From a virus, in IMG/VR virus record IMGVR_UViG_3300046820_000403, positions 1-55,042 of that record: a stretch of 55,042 nt of DNA. One strand, written 5' to 3'. How positions within the stretch are numbered: position 1 is the first letter of the stretch; each line of letters opens with the position of its first letter. Below the pieces are notes generated by a model. It did no database searches. It saw only the letters and a program-made list of their open reading frames with translations, and was not told where the DNA came from. Made by a program: the position numbers and the translations under genes. Below are positions 23,112 through 30,858 of the stretch, piece by piece.

Positions 23112-23267
23112 ATGGCAAAGCAAATGATTAAACGTGCTGATGGTTCAACATCACAACGCGGATTGTGGGATAACATCCGTGCTAATAAAGGTTCAGGTAA
23201 GAAGCCTACAGCTGAGATGTTAAAACAAGAAAGAAAAATTAAAGCTAACACTAAAAAGAAGAAATAA
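23112..23267 (+). CDS. Tiny lysine-rich protein
   Basis: 51 residues: AKQMIKRADGSTSQRGLWDN, then IRANKGSGKKPTAEMLKQER and KIKANTKKKK. The same Lys-run ending occurs in its neighbours. The stop overlaps the following ATG. Function unknown. Confidence 0.6.
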   Translation: MAKQMIKRADGSTSQRGLWDNIRANKGSGKKPTAEMLKQERKIKANTKKKK

Positions 23268-23713
23268 TGGGCAAAGATAAAGTAGCTGCAGGAGTAAAAG
23301 GCAAGTCTCCTAAAGCAGGGATGGTAGATCCTAAAGGTGCTTGGACAAAAGTTCAAGAGCGTACACTTGCTAAGAATGGTATGATGATGAAGCCTAAAGG
23401 TAAAGGATTACCTCCAGCAGGTAAGCAACGTCCTGTAGACTTTGAACCTAAGTCTAAGTTTCCTGTTACAAAAGGTGGTGGAGATAACTACGATGAGACT
23501 ATGAAGCGTGAGAAAGAACTTAAGGCAAAAGGTATGATGAAGATGGGTGGTAAGATGAAGAAAGCAAAAGACGGTACAGCATTTGGTATGTTGTCAGTTA
23601 AAGCTGGTATTGATAAGAACCCTAACCCTACAGCTGCTGATCGTATTGCAGGTGCTAAAAAGATGGCTAAGTCTGGCGCATCTATGAAGAAGTGTCGTTA
23701 TGGCTGCAAGTAA
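23267..23713 (+). CDS. Basic Gly/Lys-rich protein
   Basis: 148 residues, low in hydrophobics, rich in Lys, Gly and Met: GKDKVAAGVKGKSPKAGMVD, MMMKPKGKGLPPAGKQRP, and MMKMGGKMKKAKDG in the middle. It ends KSGASMKKCRYGCK with two Cys. Probably disordered, as expected of a nucleic-acid-binding or internal virion protein. Largest of the basic set. Function unknown. Confidence 0.6.
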   Translation: MGKDKVAAGVKGKSPKAGMVDPKGAWTKVQERTLAKNGMMMKPKGKGLPPAGKQRPVDFEPKSKFPVTKGGGDNYDETMKREKELKAKGMMKMGGKMKKAKDGTAFGMLSVKAGIDKNPNPTAADRIAGAKKMAKSGASMKKCRYGCK

Positions 23714-23870
23714 TATGACTGCTGGCAAAGCTAAGAAATCTGGCAAGCCACGCAACGCACCTAAGGTAAATAACCCTAATCCTAAAGGAAACTTTATGAG
23801 AGAGGCTGACGTACCGTCAAGGCTCAAGAGCCCTATGTGGCCCATGAAACAAAAAAGATTAAGTAAATAA
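23700..23870 (+). CDS. Tiny basic protein, last of the array
   Basis: 56 residues: AASNMTAGKAKKSGKPRNAP, then KVNNPNPKGNFMREADVPSR and PMWPMKQKRLSK. It overlaps the previous gene by 14 bp (ATG at 23700; a second ATG five codons later is also possible). The terminator follows about 40 bp downstream. Function unknown. Confidence 0.55.
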   Translation: MAASNMTAGKAKKSGKPRNAPKVNNPNPKGNFMREADVPSRLKSPMWPMKQKRLSK

Positions 23871-23907
23871 TTTCGTTTCGATTTTTGTGATTCATTCCAA
23901 AGATGTA

Positions 23908-23938
23908 AAAAAGGCTCCTCATGGGAGCCCTTTTTCTT
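23908..23938. terminator. Strong bidirectional terminator
   Basis: GGCTCC (23913-23918) pairs with GGAGCC (23924-23929) around a 5-nt loop, with an A run on the left and CTTTTTCTTTA on the right. It serves the converging + strand array and - strand sugar cluster. Confidence 0.85.
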
Positions 23939-24726
23939 TATTTGAAATAACGTTCTTTATACCACTGATTAATCTTATCAGGATTGTCTTCTATCCACTT
24001 ATAGTATGGTGCATAGAAGTCATGTAACTCTTTATCACTTATACCATACAGAGGGCGTTTAGCATAGTCTCCTGAGGCAAGCTTGTGATTCTCAAAGTTG
24101 TCTGGATTATTGATGTCTCCACTTTGCTTATGCCCTGCTAATTCAGAAGGATCGCTCCAGTTGAAGCAGTACGATGGTAGGTAGTTAAGATTGTTCTCAT
24201 CTAGTTGACCCTCATCTCTAAGCTTATCGTACCAGCTTAACCCTTCATATCCTGTGATGTCACTACGAAATCCAATCTCACGGATTCTATTCATGTTAAC
24301 AATCACAGAAGCCTCTAGTGTGTTGTTAACTAATTGTATACCTGCAGCGTTAGCAAAGAAACTACAGTGAGGTTTCCATGCGTCTGTACCTCTAGTGAGA
24401 ACACCTTCTACTGCTTGTTGGATGTGCCATGGAAGATAAACGTCATCATCGTCTGCAAGCATGAAATAATCTCCTGTAGCATGGGTAACAGCGTCTCTGC
24501 AGATTTGTCCTCGGTTTGCATATGGCTCTCCTGTTTGGTAGTCTAGATGGTTATTAACAAGAATGATTGATGGATCGTCTTCTCCTAAGGTATAAGGAAA
24601 ATCTTCATCTGTATTAAAGATGATGAGCTCTTTATTAGGATATGTTTGTGCATGGTATTGCGCTACAATCCTTTGTACACAATAGAATCTTCTAAATGAT
24701 GTACAAACAAAGCTTACTTTGTTCAT
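23938..24726 (-). CDS. GT2-family glycosyltransferase
   Basis: 262 residues, GT-A fold. NKVSFVCTSFRRFYCVQRIV begins the domain, and DYFMLADDDDVYLPWHIQQA carries a strong acidic (DDDD) metal/nucleotide motif. Later blocks are RIREIGFRSDITGYEGLSWY and LNYLPSYCFNWSDPS, the acceptor side. It is the last gene of a three-gene sugar cluster that ends at the bidirectional terminator. Donor and acceptor unknown. Confidence 0.8.
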   Translation of the reverse strand: MNKVSFVCTSFRRFYCVQRIVAQYHAQTYPNKELIIFNTDEDFPYTLGEDDPSIILVNNHLDYQTGEPYANRGQICRDAVTHATGDYFMLADDDDVYLPWHIQQAVEGVLTRGTDAWKPHCSFFANAAGIQLVNNTLEASVIVNMNRIREIGFRSDITGYEGLSWYDKLRDEGQLDENNLNYLPSYCFNWSDPSELAGHKQSGDINNPDNFENHKLASGDYAKRPLYGISDKELHDFYAPYYKWIEDNPDKINQWYKERYFK

Positions 24727-25373
24727 TTGATGTGTTGGTTATAAGCGTTTCTATAAATTTGTTCTGAGTTGCTCTTTATCCATAAGTCAGAAGGATACTT
24801 ATCATCATCTTGCCACACTAATAATTCTTTAGCAATAAAGAACTTTTTAGTAGTTACATCATGATTTAGGTAGATGATGTCTATAAGGTGTCTATCATTA
24901 GGAAATCCTAGTATCTCATTGTAAAAGCTATGATGTACAGCATACGCATGTGCACCATACACTCCATTAGTCTTACAGATGTTATGCGTAACTGCAGGAC
25001 ATTCACTAGCAGGTTCTCCACCAAAGAAAAACATGTGCCAGTCTAATGTCTGTAACTCATTGACACAGGCTTGTGCTTTTATTACAAAGTCTGGATCGAA
25101 GATTGCATCATCCTCAAAGATTAGCACTGACTCCCAGCCGTTATCTCTAGCCATCTCTACACATTTCTGATGAGATGCTGTACAACTAACTTTCTTATGC
25201 CATTCTGGATCTTCAGGATTCTTATACACCTCATCAGGAGAGAATGAGAATGCGCTAAAACGAGGAATAGATAGACCAGCCGCTTGAGACTTAGCCTCAA
25301 ATGACTCACGCCTATCTATTCTTCTGTCTAGATTAATATAATACGCACCATCAAAATATCCTAGATGCTTCAT
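24723..25373 (-). CDS. GT25-family glycosyltransferase
   Basis: 216 residues. The GT25 signatures are clear: YYINLDRRIDRRESFEAKSQ at the N-terminus, SCTASHQKCVEMARDNGWES, then VLIFEDDAIFDPDF with the EDDA motif. VYGAHAYAVHHSFYNEIL matches the later family block. GT25 enzymes transfer galactose or similar sugars in lipopolysaccharide or protein modification. Overlaps both neighbours by 4 bp. Confidence 0.85.
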   Translation of the reverse strand: MKHLGYFDGAYYINLDRRIDRRESFEAKSQAAGLSIPRFSAFSFSPDEVYKNPEDPEWHKKVSCTASHQKCVEMARDNGWESVLIFEDDAIFDPDFVIKAQACVNELQTLDWHMFFFGGEPASECPAVTHNICKTNGVYGAHAYAVHHSFYNEILGFPNDRHLIDIIYLNHDVTTKKFFIAKELLVWQDDDKYPSDLWIKSNSEQIYRNAYNQHIK

Positions 25374-25927
25374 CGTTGCAGTAACACTTGACTGTCTATG
25401 TAGTAGACCACCTTAAACCCTGCGCTGATTAGATATGGGATAGACTTTTCACCTTTACCAGCCCAATGATCATTGAACACATCATCGATTAGTATGAACG
25501 CTTTGTCGTTTAGTTTATTCCAAGAAGCAAACACTTCGTTCAATGAATGATCATGACACGCTCTAATGTTCTCCTCATCCCCACAATAGTCAAAGCTATC
25601 TAAGAACAATAGATCTATCTTACCAGGAAAGTTTGCTAAGTAGTGTACAGAATCATCCTGTGTATATTCAACATACTCACTAGGTGGTACAATCTTTTTT
25701 GACTGATTTAGATGGTTCTCATCGATGTCTACAACATATACCTTTGAGCCAGTTTTCTTGGCGTAGTATTCCCAGTTAAGAGTACTCCATCCATCACCAA
25801 ACTTGCTCTCTTCTGTTACGTTACGAATACACCCCGTCTCTACAATAGTGATGGGATGATTGTACGTTTGCTCAAGAATCTCTAAGACCTTTACAAACGA
25901 TCCGTTTCTACCTGTTTCTGGTTTCAT
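25370..25927 (-). CDS. Class I methyltransferase-like protein of the sugar cluster
   Basis: 185 residues. TIVETGCIRNVTEESKFGDG is motif-I-like, KVYVVDIDENHLNQSKKIV motif II, KIDLLFLDSFDYCGDEEN motif IV, and DKAFILIDDVFNDHW with the DD of the Methyltransf_24 type. The ATG at 25927 forms a TAATG junction with the upstream gene; a TTG two codons earlier is less likely. Probably modifies a sugar or a nucleotide-linked intermediate used by the two adjacent transferases. Confidence 0.7.
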   Translation of the reverse strand: MKPETGRNGSFVKVLEILEQTYNHPITIVETGCIRNVTEESKFGDGWSTLNWEYYAKKTGSKVYVVDIDENHLNQSKKIVPPSEYVEYTQDDSVHYLANFPGKIDLLFLDSFDYCGDEENIRACHDHSLNEVFASWNKLNDKAFILIDDVFNDHWAGKGEKSIPYLISAGFKVVYYIDSQVLLQR

Positions 25928-26217
25928 TACCAAATAAGGATTACGTCAAATGGAGATACTAGTATCTTCTCTTTCCCACCAATAACATACTTTACTGATT
26001 TGCCTTGTAGTGCTCCCATGTCTACTAAAACCTCATCTCCTACATTGATATCTGTAATAGTATCACCTATAGCATACACTGTAAGTCTATAAAATTTTGA
26101 TACTTGTTCTTGTTTAAGAGCTTCTTTTGTCTCATCATCTAAATAAAGATTAGGCTCCTCTAGATTAGGATGATCTAGTAATATTCTATTGCCACGTAAT
26201 TTTTTAAAATCTGTCAT
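25927..26217 (-). CDS. GroES-like co-chaperonin
   Basis: 96 residues. KKLRGNRILLDHPNLEEPNL begins the barrel, and FYRLTVYAIGDTITDINVGD is followed by EVLVDMGALQGKSVKYVIGG and KEKILVSPFDVILIW, the order of a GroES barrel (AxG...VGD.V......K...E.ILV...I..). The mobile loop would lie within residues 20-35. Large phages such as T4 (gp31) encode such co-chaperonins to fold capsid protein with host GroEL. Sequence identity to GroES is low, so this is a fold-level call. Confidence 0.6.
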   Translation of the reverse strand: MTDFKKLRGNRILLDHPNLEEPNLYLDDETKEALKQEQVSKFYRLTVYAIGDTITDINVGDEVLVDMGALQGKSVKYVIGGKEKILVSPFDVILIW

Positions 26218-26594
26218 TGGTTTATTTGGTTTAATAATTGAATACGTCTTCTATTAACTTCTTCATACCTATACATGTCTGCTTCGACATTAGTATGTTC
26301 ATCCAAAGTTAATAAAATAATATTACATTTATCGTATGCCAATTCAGGATATTTATTTTTTGGTAGTATGTGATGGAAGTATGTGCTCATAGCTTCCTTA
26401 CCTAGATAGGTACCACTCACCTCACTCTCATGCTTACGTTCGTTCCATATTTGTTTAAAGAATACGTGCATAGGATTAGGTTCCGTACGTGCAGGCGTAA
26501 TAGATTTAGATAATGGTTTTTTGGGGATGTGATTACTACACACCCCCTTAGACCATACACGGTTGTTACAACCTTCTACACTACACGTCTTCAC
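26214..26594 (-). CDS. HNH-type nuclease-like protein with Cys cluster
   Basis: 126 residues from a GTG start, with TTG at 26600 as alternative; no ATG fits. CSVEGCNNRVWSKGVCSNH is an N-terminal Cys/His zinc site. The C-terminal half, YFHHILPKNKYPELAYDKCN followed by IILLTLDEHTNVE, has the HH...N...H pattern of an HNH/NinG-like fold. It overlaps both neighbours. A role in recombination-intermediate processing is likely by analogy. Confidence 0.6.
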   Translation of the reverse strand: MKTCSVEGCNNRVWSKGVCSNHIPKKPLSKSITPARTEPNPMHVFFKQIWNERKHESEVSGTYLGKEAMSTYFHHILPKNKYPELAYDKCNIILLTLDEHTNVEADMYRYEEVNRRRIQLLNQINQ

Positions 26595-26835
26595 GATCAA
26601 TCTCTCGTTGAATGTACCAGATAGCTTTCTTCAGATCTTGTTTCCTAGCACCTTTCTTGTCAGCTCTAAGGATGTACTTGATAGCATTACCTAGAGAGAA
26701 TCCTAAGTCATAGTTCTCAATGATATCTATAACTTCCATACCACCATTACCCTGATAATGATCAGGATGATTGACCATCTCTTTCAACTTACTACCTTGT
26801 AGTCTGTGCTCAATTTCCTGTTGATCCATGTCCAT
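26581..26835 (-). CDS. DUF3310 protein
   Basis: 84 residues. VNHPDHYQGNGGMEVIDIIE, then SLGNAIKYILRADKKGARKQ and DLKKAIWYIQREID, match DUF3310 in full: the HPxHY start, the AIKYI.R helix and the DLKKA.WY.....I end. Common in phage genomes near nucleotide-metabolism genes, as here beside dUTPase; biochemical role not settled. Its start overlaps the dUTPase end. Confidence 0.85.
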   Translation of the reverse strand: MDMDQQEIEHRLQGSKLKEMVNHPDHYQGNGGMEVIDIIENYDLGFSLGNAIKYILRADKKGARKQDLKKAIWYIQREIDREDV

Positions 26836-27241
26836 CTGTTCCCCTTTGTGTTTCTGATAATTCTTCTACTTCTGTATACTGTACTAATGGTACAGGCATG
26901 ATTACTAACTGAGCAATACGATCACCCACTTTGTAAACATCATCAGGTGACCATGGATTCTTTAAGTTAAATGTAGCCATAATCTCACCACGATAACCAC
27001 TATCAATAACTCCTACACCATTAGACAATACAAGATCTTTGTCTCGTACAGAGGAACGTGGGAACACTAGTCCCACCATTCCTTCTGGTATCTCTACCGC
27101 AATACCTGTACCATATACTATTTGACCTTCTCTAGTAGATAAATCAACTGATGTAGCTACAAGATCTGCACCTGCATCTCCTGGCTTACCAAACTTAGGC
27201 TTTACTGCCTCAGGATGTAACTTTTTAAATAAGATCTTCAT
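26810..27241 (-). CDS. dut: dUTP diphosphatase
   Basis: 143 residues with all five trimeric dUTPase motifs in order: GDAGADL (I), PRSSVRDKDLVLSNG (II), GVIDSGYRGEIMATF (III), GDRIAQLVI (IV) and the C-terminal arm RGTDGHGSTG (V). It hydrolyses dUTP to dUMP, keeping uracil out of phage DNA and feeding dTMP synthesis. It lies between RecA and DUF3310, overlapping both. Confidence 0.95.
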   Translation of the reverse strand: MKILFKKLHPEAVKPKFGKPGDAGADLVATSVDLSTREGQIVYGTGIAVEIPEGMVGLVFPRSSVRDKDLVLSNGVGVIDSGYRGEIMATFNLKNPWSPDDVYKVGDRIAQLVIMPVPLVQYTEVEELSETQRGTDGHGSTGN

Positions 27242-28292
27242 CTTTTACTTCTGCGTTTAGTGTTAATACTTCGTTTTCGTCTACTTCAATAATATGATCA
27301 GAATCATTATTGTTTATACCAATAACAATGTCTGCACGAATTTGATCAAAGAACTCTGGGTTGTCTATTAATAATTTAACAAACTCATCCATTGGATATT
27401 TGTGATCTTTGTATGTAACAATCTTTCTCCATTCAGAAAGAATTTTAAACTGCTTACCAAAAGTTACAATTTCTTTATACTTATCAATACCCTGACCAAA
27501 CTTAACTAAGAACTCTGATACACGATATGGAGGTGCCATCTTATTCTTGATAGCTTTTACCTTAGTCTCATTACCATATACGTCGGTACCATCTTTAGCT
27601 AATGTCTTAGTCATCTCTATGGTAACATCCGCAGTATACTTTAATGTATGACCACCTTGAGTTGTCTTAGGATCACCATACATCACACCAATCTTTTCTC
27701 TCCACTGAGAGATAACAATCACACACGTACCGTTAACAGATATCAAATTCTTTAGTTTTGGATAAGCTCCTGAATTAAGTCTAGCCTTTTTACCGATAGA
27801 TGAATCGCCCATCTCACCCTCTACAACAGACCTAGGAAGTAAGCCGTTATCTGAATCGATGATTACAAGATCAATCTCTCCTGTCTTAATTAAATCACTA
27901 GCAATCTGAAAACCCTCCTCACCATCGTTTGGTTGACAGAATAACATCTCGTCAATATTTACTCCTAGAATAGCAAAATAATCCTTATCAACAGCACACT
28001 CGCTATCGATATACAATACCTTACCACCTTTTCTTTGACATTCTGCTGCAGCATGACCACAGATAGTTGACTTACCTGTGCCCTCCCATCCTCTAATCTC
28101 ATACATCTTACCCTTAACAAATCCTCCTACACCTAATGTGATGTAGTCGATAGCCAATGACCCTGTAGAGATTACATCGTAGTTACCATGCGCTTTCTGG
28201 TTGAGAGTAAGTACGGTACCTTCACCATACTTCTTGTTTAAATTAGCCAAAGCCTCACTCAATGAAGCTTTTTCTTCTTGTTTTTTTGCCAT
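27225..28292 (-). CDS. recA: RecA recombinase
   Basis: 355 residues with cell-type RecA features: Walker A GWEGTGKST at about 68-76, Walker B DLVIIDSDNGLL, and the L2 region VISQWREKIGVMYGD followed by KTTQGGHTLKYTADV. The C-terminus continues as a charged tail (DEFVKLLIDNPEFFDQI). It forms filaments on ssDNA for strand exchange. Host-type RecA rather than T4 UvsX. The start follows CACAAAAAACATATCGAA, and a terminator for the upstream gene lies about 50 bp before it. Confidence 0.95.
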   Translation of the reverse strand: MAKKQEEKASLSEALANLNKKYGEGTVLTLNQKAHGNYDVISTGSLAIDYITLGVGGFVKGKMYEIRGWEGTGKSTICGHAAAECQRKGGKVLYIDSECAVDKDYFAILGVNIDEMLFCQPNDGEEGFQIASDLIKTGEIDLVIIDSDNGLLPRSVVEGEMGDSSIGKKARLNSGAYPKLKNLISVNGTCVIVISQWREKIGVMYGDPKTTQGGHTLKYTADVTIEMTKTLAKDGTDVYGNETKVKAIKNKMAPPYRVSEFLVKFGQGIDKYKEIVTFGKQFKILSEWRKIVTYKDHKYPMDEFVKLLIDNPEFFDQIRADIVIGINNNDSDHIIEVDENEVLTLNAEVKDEDLI

Positions 28293-28332
28293 TTCGATAT
28301 GTTTTTTGTGTATTTAAAGATACGAATAATTC

Positions 28333-28375
28333 ATGAAAAAAGAAATAGCCTAGACGTAAAACACCTAGGCTATTT
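28333..28375 (-). terminator. Rho-independent terminator of the nrdJ transcript
   Basis: An 11-bp stem AAATAGCCTAG (28343-28353) with CTAGGCTATTT (28365-28375) and an 11-nt loop. Read on the - strand it is followed by CTTTTTTCATG. It ends the transcript of nrdJ and the DUF5522 mini-gene just before recA. Confidence 0.9.
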
Positions 28376-28400
28376 AGAAGTACACAATCAAAATTCACAA

Positions 28401-28505
28401 TCAATGAATGTTTTTTGTTCCTGCCGTATGGCGAGGATAATAAGGGCAATTCTTACACATGTTTCCACAACAGACTCCTCTGTTGTATAGATACTCTCTA
28501 CTCAA
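28401..28505 (-). CDS. DUF5522-like cysteine-rich mini-protein, TTG start
   Basis: 34 residues with REYLYNRGVCCGNMCKNCPY followed by YPRH. The RG.CC...C.NCPY motif is the hallmark of DUF5522, a short Cys protein seen mainly in Bacteroidota. The frame starts at TTG (28505-28503) in the last codons of nrdJ and ends 60 bp later than that gene. An internal ATG (28460) would cut the motif, so TTG is favoured. The transcript terminator lies just downstream. Metal binding is likely from the four Cys; role unknown. Confidence 0.6.
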   Translation of the reverse strand: MSREYLYNRGVCCGNMCKNCPYYPRHTAGTKNIH

Positions 28506-30411
28506 TGGAGCAGGTACCTCCTGCACACGCTGCGGTCTGTGAGAACTCAACGTTGTCTTCTGCTTCTCTGACATTTGTAAGGTCTAATTCTTTTAGTGTT
28601 ACAATACGTTTGTTATACTCTTCTTCAGAGATGTCTTCAAATGGAGCTTGTTGATATGTTCCGCCCCAATAAGGTAATACAGATAGGCCATTGTAATACT
28701 CACGGTTTTCCCACATCCAATTACCTACAGCTTCCCATTCATTTATTAATACAGATTTAGAATTATCAGTCCATGCTTCAGGAACATTTGATTCATATAG
28801 TCTTGTACTATCAATAGAAACAGTAGCTGATACATTGTGTGTATTGTCTCCTGTATTGTGTCCAGCTCTTATCCATTCAGTAGAGAACTTCTTAACACGA
28901 TTTAATGTTTGAATAGCTGTCTCGGTACGTAAGATAGAGTTCTCTGGAGCCTTAACAGGGATGCGTACACATACAGTATCTGTAGGACGTAATACATCAT
29001 CTTCACATAGCTCAGGATGATTTTCCATTAAGTACATAGCAATGTCTTCATTCTTGTTGAATCTCATTGTACGTAAGTAATAATCATTGTGCCAAGCATG
29101 AATACCAGATGCAGTTCCTAACACTAGTGACGTAGTACCTGAAGGTTTGATACAAGTGATACGAGCTGCCTCGTTTGTACCAGTCTTCTCAGTAATCATA
29201 CGGTTAACAGTCTTAGCTACGTGCGCTGCAATCTCTAAGTCATACTTCAAGATCTCACCTGATCCAATACCTGTCATACCAATACCTAGGAGAGCATCCT
29301 TCTGTGTAGTTGCAGCCCATATAGGACGCAAGTAGTGGAAGTTTGTAAACCCTGCTTGTAAGGTACCGAAGTACGCAGCAGCTGCTACACGCTCATTAAG
29401 ATCGTATTGATCTTTTACATCACTAACATTCACCTCACATAGGTTACAGAACTGATAAGGACGCAAAGCAATCTCACAACATGGATTGGTTCCCCAGTCA
29501 AGATCATTACTCCAATACAATCCTGGTTCTCCTGATCCTGATGCTTCTACACGTTTCCATAACGCCATGAATTCTTCTTCGCTCACTTCTCCACGTGGTA
29601 ACACTGCAGAGTTATTAGAACGACCACGTTGTTCATTAAGCTCCCACCAGTTACCATACTTGCATGTGATCATCTCTTCATCTGTGTAATCAAACAAGCA
29701 GATCATAGCTGATCTACGGATACCACCAGCCAACACTGAGTTAGCAATGTGGCACATGATATCATGACACTCTAGAGAAGATAATGTTTCTCCTGGAGTC
29801 TTTCTATCTAAGATGGCCTGAACGTGTGTGAGACAAATCTTAAGAGGCTCTGGACCTGGTGCTTTACCACCTGCTGTTACAAGACGTGCACCTTTCTCAC
29901 GAATAGCACGGAAGTCAAACTTAGGCATGAATCCGCCTTCTAGGTAAGCTTTCATCAATACCTTTACAGCATCAGCCCAGCCCATGATACTATCCTCAAT
30001 AAGGTAGGTGCGAGCTTTACCTGGTTTAGTGATGTTTGGTAGTTCACTTACGTGATGATATTGTACTGAGTATCCTACACCTGTACCTCCTAACAATAAG
30101 AACATTGCTTCAGAGAATGAATGAATACTATCTACTGGTAAGAAACAACAGTTGTAAATACGAGCGTTGTTTACTTCAGCTGCAGGACCTGCAAACTGTA
30201 AAGCCCTCATTGATGGGAGAATCTTCTTCTCTCTAATCATAGGAATCGTACTCTTGATTCCATTTTCTAGAAACGGGTATTTCTTGATCATCATAGCCTC
30301 ATAACGGTCTACGATCTCATCCCATGTTTCTCTTCTTCCCTTCTCGGGAATGTACTTGGCGTACTTGCTAAAAACGGTGATGTTTGACAGGGCTTCTAGT
30401 CCTAAATCCAT
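28498..30411 (-). CDS. nrdJ: Adenosylcobalamin-dependent ribonucleotide reductase (class II)
   Basis: 637 residues, alpha/beta barrel. NNARIYNCCFLPVDSIHSFS carries the candidate radical-chain Cys near 88-89; TNPCCEIALRPYQFCNLCE (309-325) has the NPC.E active-site pattern with Glu313. KPSGTTSLVLGTASGIHAWH is the phosphate-binding loop, and the C-terminal CAGGTCSIE gives the redox pair Cys629/Cys634 for re-reduction. These fit a monomeric, B12-dependent NrdJ; no subunit or activase gene is near. It reduces ribonucleotides using host cobalamin. No cobalamin riboswitch was seen upstream. Confidence 0.9.
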   Translation of the reverse strand: MDLGLEALSNITVFSKYAKYIPEKGRRETWDEIVDRYEAMMIKKYPFLENGIKSTIPMIREKKILPSMRALQFAGPAAEVNNARIYNCCFLPVDSIHSFSEAMFLLLGGTGVGYSVQYHHVSELPNITKPGKARTYLIEDSIMGWADAVKVLMKAYLEGGFMPKFDFRAIREKGARLVTAGGKAPGPEPLKICLTHVQAILDRKTPGETLSSLECHDIMCHIANSVLAGGIRRSAMICLFDYTDEEMITCKYGNWWELNEQRGRSNNSAVLPRGEVSEEEFMALWKRVEASGSGEPGLYWSNDLDWGTNPCCEIALRPYQFCNLCEVNVSDVKDQYDLNERVAAAAYFGTLQAGFTNFHYLRPIWAATTQKDALLGIGMTGIGSGEILKYDLEIAAHVAKTVNRMITEKTGTNEAARITCIKPSGTTSLVLGTASGIHAWHNDYYLRTMRFNKNEDIAMYLMENHPELCEDDVLRPTDTVCVRIPVKAPENSILRTETAIQTLNRVKKFSTEWIRAGHNTGDNTHNVSATVSIDSTRLYESNVPEAWTDNSKSVLINEWEAVGNWMWENREYYNGLSVLPYWGGTYQQAPFEDISEEEYNKRIVTLKELDLTNVREAEDNVEFSQTAACAGGTCSIE

Positions 30412-30424
30412 ATGTATTTTTGTT

Positions 30425-30467
30425 TAAAATTTTAAAAAGAAAGGACCGCAAACATAGTGCGATCCTT
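30425..30467 (-). terminator. Rho-independent terminator upstream of nrdJ
   Basis: AAGGACCGCA (30441-30450) pairs with TGCGATCCTT (30458-30467; one G-U pair) around a 7-nt loop. On the - strand TTCTTTTTAAAATTTT follows. It ends the transcript of the gene at 30499, leaving only about 30 bp for an nrdJ promoter. Confidence 0.8.
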
Positions 30468-30498
30468 CCTAATTACCAAGCCTTTTACAAAATGTACA

Positions 30499-30858
30499 CT
30501 AACTAATTTTGTTATTCAACATCTCCACTGCGTTCTCTAATAAATAGACCTCAGCATCGTGTCTATTATCAAATTTAGCCTCGCTCACTACAGCATTTAT
30601 ATCAACAGCAAATATAGGTTCACCGTCACTATAACCGATAACTAGTGTAGCGTGTATACCATGCTCATCTAATAAATCTAGTATTGCTCTAGGATTCTTT
30701 TCAAGCATGATAGCTACGCCTCTTGTAACTACATCATCTGTTAGGAATTCTTCTAGCTCTCGTGCAAGATTTGCACCACCTGCCATTACTCCTCTATAAT
30801 GATCCATAATAATCTTACCTGCTACTGGGTAAGTCACTAATAATTCACGCGTCCTCAT
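30499..30858 (-). CDS. Hypothetical protein
   Basis: 119 residues, mostly helical: LVTYPVAGKIIMDHYRGVMA, NLARELEEFLTDDVV, LEKNPRAILDLLDEHGI, then a strand ATLVIGYSDGEPIFAVDI and a C-terminal helix YLLENAVEMLNN. It overlaps the upstream gene by 14 bp and is followed by a terminator. No family recognised. Confidence 0.6.
   Translation of the reverse strand: MRTRELLVTYPVAGKIIMDHYRGVMAGGANLARELEEFLTDDVVTRGVAIMLEKNPRAILDLLDEHGIHATLVIGYSDGEPIFAVDINAVVSEAKFDNRHDAEVYLLENAVEMLNNKIS

Noticed and set aside
28255-28449. - strand 64-codon frame between nrdJ and recA
   Set aside because: It reads through the strong terminator at 28343-28375 and overlaps the recA start; the DUF5522 frame explains the upstream part better.
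30412-30498. Cobalamin riboswitch before nrdJ
   Set aside because: The gap is only 87 bp and is explained by a terminator hairpin; no B12-box-like sequence was seen.
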